This document shows, piece by piece, positions 1-5,890 of a stretch of 6,929 nucleotides of DNA (positions are counted from its first letter, which is position 1; the number at the start of each line of letters is the position of its first letter). Source of the DNA: Sulfurospirillum sp. UBA6810 (GTDB lineage: Bacteria; Campylobacterota; Campylobacteria; Campylobacterales; Sulfurospirillaceae); NCBI GenBank assembly GCA_002469305.1, contig DKEY01000125.1, positions 1 through 6,929 on the forward strand. Reading direction: 5' to 3'. Below the pieces are notes generated by a model. It worked only from the letters and a program-made list of their open reading frames with translations, was not told the DNA's origin and ran no database searches. The translations under genes were made by a program, and so were the position numbers.

Positions 1-854
1 AACATCATACCCCACATAGCTGGTAGATGAAAGATTTGATGTGACATAACTGCTGAGAAGATTGTGAAAACTCCTAAAGCTATGATGATCTTTCCACCTT
101 TTAAGATAGTCATTCTAGGCTCATTTGCAGCATCAAAAGCTGGTTTGTCTTTTGGTACATACATAGAAAGTAACCATGCAGTTGCTAACCAACCTACAAT
201 AGAGGCAGGGAAAAGATACATAAAGTCACCAAAGTGTCCTTTACCAGCAGTCCAAGCCATCAATGTAGTAATATCACCAAATGGACTCCAAGCACCACCG
301 GCATTTGCTGCAACTACGATATTGATTGCACCTGGAACGAGGAAGTTTTTATTTTCTCTTTCAATCGTGATTAAAACTGTTGAAAGAATAAGCGCTGTTG
401 TTAGATTATCAGCAACTGGACTTAAGAAAAATGCTATCGTACCAGTAAGCCAAAAAAGCTTTTTGTAGCTATATCCTTTTGATACCAAGTTGTATTTTAG
501 AGTATCAAAAACACGTCTCTCAATCAATGCTTCAATATATGTCATAGCAACAAATAAGAAAAAGAAAATCTCTGCGATTTCTAAAATCAGAACTTTCACT
601 TCATGATGTAAACTCTCTAAATCTAAGCCATTTAAAGAGTAATAAAGCCCAATAAGCATAAAGATAAACGTACCAATAAAAAGAGCTGGTTTTGCTTTAT
701 TTATATGGTATTTTTCTTCAGCAGCGATAAAATAATATCCCACTATAAAAATAATCAATGACGTTATACCTATCCACGTATAAGTCAAAGCCGTTCCCCC
801 AGATGCCCATGCACTACTTGCTAATAAAGCAAGTAATAGAAACATTTTTTTCAT
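1..854 (-). CDS. nhaD: Na+/H+ antiporter NhaD, partial (N-terminal 284 residues)
   Basis: Inner-membrane sodium/proton antiporter of the NhaD branch of the ArsB/NhaD ion-transporter superfamily; the family exports Na+ (or Li+) in exchange for H+. The gene runs off the left end; family members are usually well over 400 residues, so roughly 60% is visible. Residues 1-17 form a signal-peptide-like hydrophobic stretch ending AWA, followed by many hydrophobic helices. Two family signatures are seen: SPVADNLTTA with D149-N150, and NAGGAWSPFGDITT at 184-197 with N184, D194, T196 and T197. As I recall, equivalent Asp, Asn and Thr residues are needed for activity in Vibrio NhaD. The ATG overlaps the nadB stop as ATGA, and an AGGAGA ribosome site lies at 864-869, nine bases upstream; this fixes the start (a second in-frame ATG at codon 4 is less well placed). 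Translation is probably coupled to nadB. Family assignment is firm; ion specificity is inferred. Confidence 0.9.
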   Translation of the reverse strand, partial: MKKMFLLLALLASSAWASGGTALTYTWIGITSLIIFIVGYYFIAAEEKYHINKAKPALFIGTFIFMLIGLYYSLNGLDLESLHHEVKVLILEIAEIFFFLFVAMTYIEALIERRVFDTLKYNLVSKGYSYKKLFWLTGTIAFFLSPVADNLTTALILSTVLITIERENKNFLVPGAINIVVAANAGGAWSPFGDITTLMAWTAGKGHFGDFMYLFPASIVGWLATAWLLSMYVPKDKPAFDAANEPRMTILKGGKIIIALGVFTIFSAVMSHQIFHLPAMWGMM

Positions 855-2308
855 ACCCTATCTTCTCCTATAATGTAATGTGCACCTAAAGATTCTTTTC
901 TTTTTAGTGCACTTTTTATAATCTCTGCAGAAGTCAATAAACGAAGTCTTATCAACTTTCCAGTTTGCAATTCTAGCATTTCTTCTACTCTATTCAAAGC
1001 TTTTTCCAAATTTTTTCTTTTTCTGATAATACCTGCTTCTTTCCACATCAGGTCTCTTAACTCATTTTTTAAAGCTTTATCCCCTTCTCTTATCAAAACA
1101 TCACCATTTTCTTCAAAGTTTATATTATCTTTTTTGCCTAAAGTTTGCATGATATGTTTCGCTACTCTTTGAGAAAAGACAAACCCTTCAAGCAAAGAAT
1201 TACTTGCTAATCTATTGGCACCGTGAATCCCAGTAGAAGCAACTTCTCCAACGGCATATACATCTTTTACATTCTCAACTTGTCCATTAAAATCTGTTTT
1301 TATCCCACCCATAGCATAATGAAATGCTGGAGAAATTGGTATCAAATCTTGAGGCAAGGTATAACCTAGATTTTTCATATTAAAGTAGATACTTGGAAAT
1401 CTCTCTTGGAAATGCTGCTCTTCAAAAGAGCTTAAATCCAAATACACCTGTTTCCCACTTTTTAATGAGTATTCAAAAATAGCTTGAGAGACTATGTTTC
1501 TAGGGCTTAACTCGCCTCTTTCATCGTATTCAAACAAAAATCTTTTGCCATCCTCATCCACTACTTTTGCACCCTCTCCCCTCAGCGCTTCACTTAAAAG
1601 CTGTTTTCTGACAGCATTGCCTTTTACGAAGACTGTTGGGTGAAACTGCATCATTTCCATATCTCTTAAAGTTATATTGTGATTGATACAAATACCATGC
1701 ATATCAGCACTTATAGTTCTAGCATTTGTATGATACTCATATAAAGAACCTACACCACCACTAGCTATAACTATTTTTTTTGCATATAAATTAAATTTTT
1801 TATTTGCATGAAAAACTTTTACACCATAGCAAACGCCCTCTTTGATAAGTAAGTCCGTCACTTGCGTATTGTAAAGGATAGGAAACTTTAATTTTTGCAT
1901 TAAGAAGTGATGTATCACCCTGCCAGTGGCATCACCCCCTGCATGCAAAATCCTATTTGTGCTGTGTGCCGCTTCTTGGGTATAGAGTAAGTTGCCATCT
2001 TTATCTTTATCAAATTCAAACCCTTCTTTGATAAAAGAGGCAATAACTTGTGGTCCTTCTTTACAGAGTATCGTAACTGCATTTTTATCACAATGCCCTG
2101 CTCCAGCTTCAAGTGTATCTTTTACATGTAAAGATATATCTTGCTCATCTTTAGCGACAGCGACTCCTCCTTGAGCATAAAAGGTATTGCATTCCCACGC
2201 ATAATCCTTGCTCAAAACTAAGACACTATAATCTTTTGGCAATTTGAGTGCCGTGTGAAGCCCAGCTATACCTGAGCCTATAATTATGATGTCATAATAG
2301 TTTTTCAA
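851..2308 (-). CDS. nadB: L-aspartate oxidase NadB
   Basis: Cytoplasmic flavoenzyme that oxidises L-aspartate to iminoaspartate, which NadA condenses with dihydroxyacetone phosphate to give quinolinate for NAD synthesis. O2 or fumarate can accept the electrons in this family. The 485 residues show the whole succinate dehydrogenase/fumarate reductase flavoprotein fold: dinucleotide-binding GSGIAG at 11-16, TFYAQGGVAVA at 42-52, HSTNR from H115, QFHPT with H223, SEALRGEGA with E240, the SPR motif with R270 (equivalent of the catalytic arginine), HYAMGG with H330, and the FAD-contacting GEVASTGIHGANRLASNSLLEG at 354-375. A helical C-terminal domain follows (about 405-475). Length is close to the usual family size of somewhat over 500. 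The start codon is TTG, chosen because the FAD motif begins right after it, because AGAGG lies eight bases upstream (2317-2321), and because the lipoprotein stop TAG directly abuts it. nadA and nadC are not in the window. Confidence 0.96.
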   Translation of the reverse strand: MKNYYDIIIIGSGIAGLHTALKLPKDYSVLVLSKDYAWECNTFYAQGGVAVAKDEQDISLHVKDTLEAGAGHCDKNAVTILCKEGPQVIASFIKEGFEFDKDKDGNLLYTQEAAHSTNRILHAGGDATGRVIHHFLMQKLKFPILYNTQVTDLLIKEGVCYGVKVFHANKKFNLYAKKIVIASGGVGSLYEYHTNARTISADMHGICINHNITLRDMEMMQFHPTVFVKGNAVRKQLLSEALRGEGAKVVDEDGKRFLFEYDERGELSPRNIVSQAIFEYSLKSGKQVYLDLSSFEEQHFQERFPSIYFNMKNLGYTLPQDLIPISPAFHYAMGGIKTDFNGQVENVKDVYAVGEVASTGIHGANRLASNSLLEGFVFSQRVAKHIMQTLGKKDNINFEENGDVLIREGDKALKNELRDLMWKEAGIIRKRKNLEKALNRVEEMLELQTGKLIRLRLLTSAEIIKSALKRKESLGAHYIIGEDRV

Positions 2309-2449
2309 CTATTTTACCTCTTTTGTCTTTTGTGTGTTTTGGCTGCCATCATCATAAACAGGTGCCGCTTTATAACCACAACCGCTTAAAACAGTAAAAA
2401 TACATGCTATAATAAGAACATGAAAGATTCTAAAACTATAATTTCTCAT
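2309..2449 (-). CDS. small lipoprotein, LptM-like (46 aa)
   Basis: A short gene seen by reading upstream of nadB on the minus strand. The peptide starts MRNYSFRIF, continues as a hydrophobic signal helix (about residues 8-21) and ends in a lipobox LSGC with C24 as the lipidated cysteine. The mature part is only 23 residues: CGYKAAPVYDDG and then a polar Gln/Thr/Lys tail. The CGxK...P.Y start resembles the tiny LptM/YifL lipoproteins that aid LptD assembly in the outer membrane, but over so few residues this is only a suggestion. An AGGAAAGGA ribosome site lies at 2461-2469, separated from the ATG by 11 bases that include a T9 run. The TAG stop directly abuts the nadB TTG, so it probably heads the nadB-nhaD transcript. 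Its first 30 bp overlap the start of the divergent DciA-like gene. Existence is well supported by start, lipobox, ribosome site and spacing; function is not established. Confidence 0.8.
   Translation of the reverse strand: MRNYSFRIFHVLIIACIFTVLSGCGYKAAPVYDDGSQNTQKTKEVK
2405..2413 (+). promoter_or_regulatory. extended -10 promoter for the DciA-like/uvrC operon
   Basis: TGCTATAAT is a perfect extended -10 element (TGn plus TATAAT at 2408-2413). Only a weak TTAAA sits at the -35 position (2386-2390), as is common in Campylobacterota, where -35 boxes are poorly conserved. Transcription would begin near 2419-2421, that is at the A of the ATG at 2420. The mRNA would then be leaderless or nearly so, which fits the absence of a clear ribosome site in front of this gene. 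The element lies inside the coding region of the divergent lipoprotein gene. Confidence 0.65.
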
Positions 2450-2866
2450 TTAAAAAAAAATCCTTTCCTAACTAACCTAAAACAAGAAGATTGTTTTAGT
2501 ACTCTTTTGGAACTTTTACCAAAAAGTTTTACAAAATATATAAAATTTTTATATATAAAAAACGACACGCTCTTTTTCGTTTTAACACATCCGAGTGCAA
2601 AAATGGAGTTTAATTATAAACGCAATTTAATAAAGGGTCTATTAAAGCAAGTAGTAATTTTTCATAAAGATTGTTCTTGCTTTGAAAATAAAGAGATAAA
2701 AGCCTTTATCTCAAATAAAACTGAAGATATAGAGCATGAAAAAGATAGTCAAATTTTTTACAATGAAGCCTCTTTAGGGACATTTAAAAACAGTGCTAAA
2801 GATAAAAAACTGTATGATTTATTTGAAAAAATAAGAGAAGAGATACTTTGCTTGAACAAGAGTTAA
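2420..2866 (+). CDS. DUF721/DciA-like protein (148 aa), tentative
   Basis: Small basic cytoplasmic protein. The core (about residues 5-80) has an N-terminal helix, then a strand-turn-strand segment NDTLFFVLTHPSAKMEFNYK and a helix NLIKGLLKQ. This pattern (a short strand, a Ser in the middle, then a helix ending LL) is what I associate with DUF721 proteins, which include DciA, the loader of the replicative helicase DnaB in many bacteria lacking DnaC. The C-terminal 65 residues are polar and charged and look like an unconserved tail. The ATG at 2420 is the only plausible start, since the next methionine is at residue 62. It has no good ribosome site but lies about seven bases past an extended -10. 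Its last 19 bp overlap uvrC, so the two are an operon. A nine-A run encodes part of residues 11-14. The family call is moderate; a role in replication is inference only. Confidence 0.55.
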   Translation: MKDSKTIISHLKKNPFLTNLKQEDCFSTLLELLPKSFTKYIKFLYIKNDTLFFVLTHPSAKMEFNYKRNLIKGLLKQVVIFHKDCSCFENKEIKAFISNKTEDIEHEKDSQIFYNEASLGTFKNSAKDKKLYDLFEKIREEILCLNKS

Positions 2867-4647
2867 AAAATCTTCCAAATTTAGCAGGTGTTTACAAGTT
2901 TTTTGACAAAGATGGGTTGCTACTTTATGTAGGGAAAGCAAAAGTACTCAAAAACAGGGTTAAAAGTTACTTTAGATTTTCACCAACACTCGGACCTTCT
3001 CCAACTTTAAGCTCTCGAATTACTAAGATGATTAGTGAGTGTTCTAAACTAGAATATATAATATCTTCTAACGAGTATGATGCGCTTATCTTAGAAAATT
3101 CTCTCATCAAAGAGTTAAAACCAAAGTACAACATCCTCTTGAGAGATGATAAAACATACCCTTATATCATGTTAGATATGCAAGAAGATTTTCCAAGATT
3201 TGAAATCACAAGGAAAGTTCACAACAACAATAAAATTAAATACTTTGGTCCTTTTTCAACTTCAGCCAGAGAAATTTTGGAAGCACTTTATCTCTCATAT
3301 AAATTAGTACAAAAAAAGAGTTGTATCAAGCAAAAGAAAACTTGCCTTTTTTATCAAATCGACAGATGCCATGGTCCATGTGAGGGGAAAATCACCAAAC
3401 AAGAGTATGCAAAGATTGCAGAAGAAGCAAAAAATGCGCTTATTGATAGGAAAAAACTCATAGCTAAGTTAGAAGAAAAGATGACACAAGCCTCTTTAAT
3501 GCTCAATTTTGAAGAAGCTGCAAAACTGCGAGACATGCAAAATGCAATCAAAAAAACCTTACATGTAATCCACCTCGACCTTGCCAAAATAGAAAATTTT
3601 GATCTTTTTTCTATTGTGGTTGAAGACAATATAGCTTCCTTTATGTACCTTTTTATAAGAGCTGGAAAAGTAGTTTCAAGCATCCAAAAAATCACTAAAA
3701 ATGCTATGGAATATGACATAGATGAATTGTACAAAATAGCGATTTTACAATTTTATAAAACAAACACCCAAACTATCCCAAATAAGATTTATGTTGCTCA
3801 TGATTTTGAGTACAAAGAGGACGTAAAAAACTTTCTTTTAACAAAACATAACATCCATGTGGAGATAATCAATCCCAAAAGAGGAGATAAACTCTCCTTG
3901 GCAAATATCGCCTTGCAAAATGCCCAACAAAATCTCCAAAACTACAAAAACAATAAAGACTCTACTTTAGATAGTGAACTGAAAAATTATTTTGAATTCA
4001 AAAACCTTCCACTTCGTATAGAAGTCTTTGACAACTCTCACATCAGCGGAGATTCTATCGTAGGATGTATGGTTGTTTATGAAGATGGTTTTATAAAAGA
4101 CAGTTACAGAAAATATAACCTTACATGTAAAGACGAATACGCCCAAATGAACGAGCTTCTCTCAAGAAGAATCGAAAGCTTTGAGAAAGAACCTCCACCT
4201 GATTTGTGGGTTATTGATGGAGGAGATACTCTTTTAAAACTAGCAAAAAAACTACTAGAAGAAAAAAACTTACATGTAGATTTAATTGCTATAGCAAAAG
4301 AGAAAAGAGATGCAAAAGCAAATAGGGCAAAAAGTAAAGCAAATGATATTTTATACACTGCTGAAAGTGACTTTAGACTGTCCAATTCAGATAAGAAACT
4401 TCATTTTATACAAAAACTTAGAGATGAGGCACATAGATTTGCCATAGCAACCCACAGAAAGAAGAAACAAAAAAAGGATATGCAAATCTCATTACTTCAA
4501 GTCTCTGGTATCGGTGAAGCCACCCTTAAAAAGCTTGTATCCTACTATGGCTCATTTGAAAATATCTACAATACATCTTTTGAAGAATTAGAAAATACAA
4601 TAGGTAATAAAAATGCTACCACTCTATATAATTTCTTAAAAAAATAG
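2848..4647 (+). CDS. uvrC: UvrABC excinuclease subunit C (UvrC)
   Basis: Dual-incision nuclease of nucleotide excision repair; it is recruited by UvrB at damaged DNA and cuts on the 3' and then the 5' side. Domains in order: GIY-YIG nuclease (about 12-100) with GVY at 14-16, YVG at 27-29, R37 and E76; a short insert at about 44-55 that I recall from Campylobacter UvrC; a cysteine cluster C159, C166, C174 and C178, matching the Fe-S ligands described for E. coli UvrC; the UVR motif that contacts UvrB (about 203-238); the RNase H-like 5'-nuclease domain with EVFDNSH (D395), VIDGGD (D457) and the AHRFA...HRKKK segment (H529, H536); and tandem helix-hairpin-helix motifs (about 547-599). At 599 residues it matches the usual size of about 600. 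The start is TTG, preceded by a purine-rich AGAGAAGAGA and overlapping the upstream gene by 19 bp, so translation is probably coupled. No key residue is missing. Confidence 0.97.
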   Translation: MLEQELKNLPNLAGVYKFFDKDGLLLYVGKAKVLKNRVKSYFRFSPTLGPSPTLSSRITKMISECSKLEYIISSNEYDALILENSLIKELKPKYNILLRDDKTYPYIMLDMQEDFPRFEITRKVHNNNKIKYFGPFSTSAREILEALYLSYKLVQKKSCIKQKKTCLFYQIDRCHGPCEGKITKQEYAKIAEEAKNALIDRKKLIAKLEEKMTQASLMLNFEEAAKLRDMQNAIKKTLHVIHLDLAKIENFDLFSIVVEDNIASFMYLFIRAGKVVSSIQKITKNAMEYDIDELYKIAILQFYKTNTQTIPNKIYVAHDFEYKEDVKNFLLTKHNIHVEIINPKRGDKLSLANIALQNAQQNLQNYKNNKDSTLDSELKNYFEFKNLPLRIEVFDNSHISGDSIVGCMVVYEDGFIKDSYRKYNLTCKDEYAQMNELLSRRIESFEKEPPPDLWVIDGGDTLLKLAKKLLEEKNLHVDLIAIAKEKRDAKANRAKSKANDILYTAESDFRLSNSDKKLHFIQKLRDEAHRFAIATHRKKKQKKDMQISLLQVSGIGEATLKKLVSYYGSFENIYNTSFEELENTIGNKNATTLYNFLKK

Positions 4648-4650
4648 GTT

Positions 4651-4677
4651 AATTTTAAGCAACAGTTAGTTAAAATT
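4651..4677 (+). repeat. weak A/T inverted repeat after uvrC
   Basis: AATTTTAA (4651-4658) and TTAAAATT (4670-4677) form an 8-bp stem with an 11-base loop just after the uvrC stop. The stem has no G-C pair and only a short T run follows, so it is at best a weak terminator for uvrC. It could equally be chance in A/T-rich DNA. Confidence 0.3.
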
Positions 4678-4721
4678 TTCTAGCATAGAATTCTTTTATT
4701 AATGCTCTATCTACATACATG

Positions 4722-4727
4722 TAGAAT
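4722..4727 (+). promoter_or_regulatory. candidate -10 box for the HPt-like/NIT receptor genes
   Basis: TAGAAT lies 37 bp before the ATG at 4765 and is preceded by TG. Transcription would start near 4734 and leave a short leader carrying the AAGGA ribosome site at 4753-4757. A second TAGAAT at 4686-4691 is an alternative. No convincing -35 was seen. This 117-bp gap is the only place in the right half for a promoter upstream of both genes. Confidence 0.35.
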
Positions 4728-4764
4728 TATTGTAAGAGAAACCTTATACTTTAAGGATTTAAAA

Positions 4765-5859
4765 ATGGTACTTTATGGGAAAAGTGGGGATTTTATAGGC
4801 ATTGGAAAAGAGGAACTCTCATTTTTAGGCTTTGATGACATTGATGAATTTAAAAATGAATACAAAGATTTTGCTGATCTTTTTGTAAACAAACCAGGAT
4901 ATATTTTTAACTTTAAAAATTTTTCATGGATTGATTATACACTGCACAGTGGTGCTCCAAAGAAAACTGTCGTTTTGAAATTAAAAAATGGACAAGAAGT
5001 AGAGGCCAATCTTAAGATCAATGAACTTTTTCTAAAAAATCCAACCAACAAAGAGGATTTATACTACTGTGTTGAGATTGTAAATACTTCTTTAAAAAAC
5101 GCTTTTCAAACAAGTGAGCAAGAGAGCACAATCCCAAATGTAATCATGAAGCCTTCTTTTACACCACCTCCTATGGAAGAAATTGTACCAAATGAGATAG
5201 CTGTATCTGAGTATATCCCTGAAGCACAAACAGAAGAAGTTGTTACAAGACCTATACTTTCACAAGAGCCTGTTTCTTTTAGCTTGGAAGAAGATTTTAG
5301 TGATAACACACAAAGTGAACCAGATTTTAAACTAAAGTTTGACCATGATATTCTTGATGAAGCAAAAGCTGAAAAAGAAGAGGAGATTCTTGAAGATCTA
5401 AGCGTTGACTTCAAAGTAGAAGAGTCATTTGATGCACCAGTCAATTTATCTCCTATGAAAGAGGACATTAAATTAAAAATCGATTTTGATGATCCTATAA
5501 TTGATAGAGAAAAAAATCAAATACCCCTTGAAATTGAAGATGAAATTATAAACTTTGACATCGTAGAGTGTGCTGAAAATCTAGGCTTAGACTTGGGAGA
5601 AATTGCACAAATATTAGAAGATTTTATCGAAAAAGTTGACTCAAACATCTCTGTGCTAAAAACTTGTATCCAAACTCAAGACATGAGCTGTGTTAAAGAG
5701 ATTGTCTTATCTCTCAAGGGCATTTCAGATACACTTCAAATACAGCAGTTTTCAAAACATCTATCAACTATCATAAAATCTGACAACATGGGTGAGATAG
5801 AAAATGCCTTATTGTCTTTTGAGAGACTTGTAAACCAACTTAAAAAAGAGCTAATATGA
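4765..5859 (+). CDS. signalling protein with degenerate HPt domain (364 aa)
   Basis: Soluble, acidic protein; I do not recognise it as a named family. Residues 1-110 form a compact domain (LYGKSGDFIGIGKEEL, later FNFKNFSWIDY and LHSGAP), possibly PAS-like. Residues 115-260 are a Pro/Glu/Asp-rich, probably disordered linker that contains a repeated motif: DFKLKFDHDILD at 187-198 and DIKLKIDFDDPIID at 234-247. Residues 265-360 are helical and fit a histidine phosphotransfer (HPt) four-helix bundle, with LSLKGIS at 315-321 aligning to the family motif HxLKGxS. The phospho-accepting His is Leu315, so phosphotransfer is not expected. I chose the ATG at 4765 over an in-frame ATG at 4702: AAGGA lies seven bases upstream, and the extra 21 residues would cover the candidate promoter and look non-native. 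The stop is 31 bp before the start of the NIT receptor gene, so the two are probably co-transcribed. The HPt-like call is moderate; the cellular role is unknown. Confidence 0.75.
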   Translation: MVLYGKSGDFIGIGKEELSFLGFDDIDEFKNEYKDFADLFVNKPGYIFNFKNFSWIDYTLHSGAPKKTVVLKLKNGQEVEANLKINELFLKNPTNKEDLYYCVEIVNTSLKNAFQTSEQESTIPNVIMKPSFTPPPMEEIVPNEIAVSEYIPEAQTEEVVTRPILSQEPVSFSLEEDFSDNTQSEPDFKLKFDHDILDEAKAEKEEEILEDLSVDFKVEESFDAPVNLSPMKEDIKLKIDFDDPIIDREKNQIPLEIEDEIINFDIVECAENLGLDLGEIAQILEDFIEKVDSNISVLKTCIQTQDMSCVKEIVLSLKGISDTLQIQQFSKHLSTIIKSDNMGEIENALLSFERLVNQLKKELI

Positions 5860-5890
5860 AATTTACAACAATAAACCAGAGGATTATCAC

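Noticed and set aside
64..468. Plus-strand open frame of 134 codons
   Set aside because: It lies antisense to nhaD, whose frame shows clear antiporter motifs; the peptide has no recognisable features.
1915..2174. Short open frames on both strands inside nadB
   Set aside because: They overlap the strongly conserved FAD/substrate region of nadB in other frames and have no ribosome sites or motifs.
3354..3734. Minus-strand frame of 126 codons
   Set aside because: Antisense to the cysteine cluster and UVR region of uvrC; Ser/Ala/Phe-rich composition is typical of a shadow of Lys/Glu-rich coding DNA.
4104..4385. Minus-strand frame of 93 codons
   Set aside because: Antisense to the RNase H-like domain of uvrC, with the same Ser/Phe-rich shadow composition.
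4651..4677. Rho-independent terminator after uvrC
   Set aside because: The stem is A/T only and the T run is short, so it is listed only as a weak inverted repeat.
4702..4764. 21-residue N-terminal extension of the HPt-like protein
   Set aside because: The ATG at 4702 has no ribosome site and the segment contains a candidate -10 and the AAGGA site of the better start at 4765.
5106..5468. Minus-strand Ser-rich frame of 120 codons
   Set aside because: Antisense to the acidic linker of the HPt-like protein; the serine richness mirrors its Glu/Asp and Thr codons, and there is no start signal.
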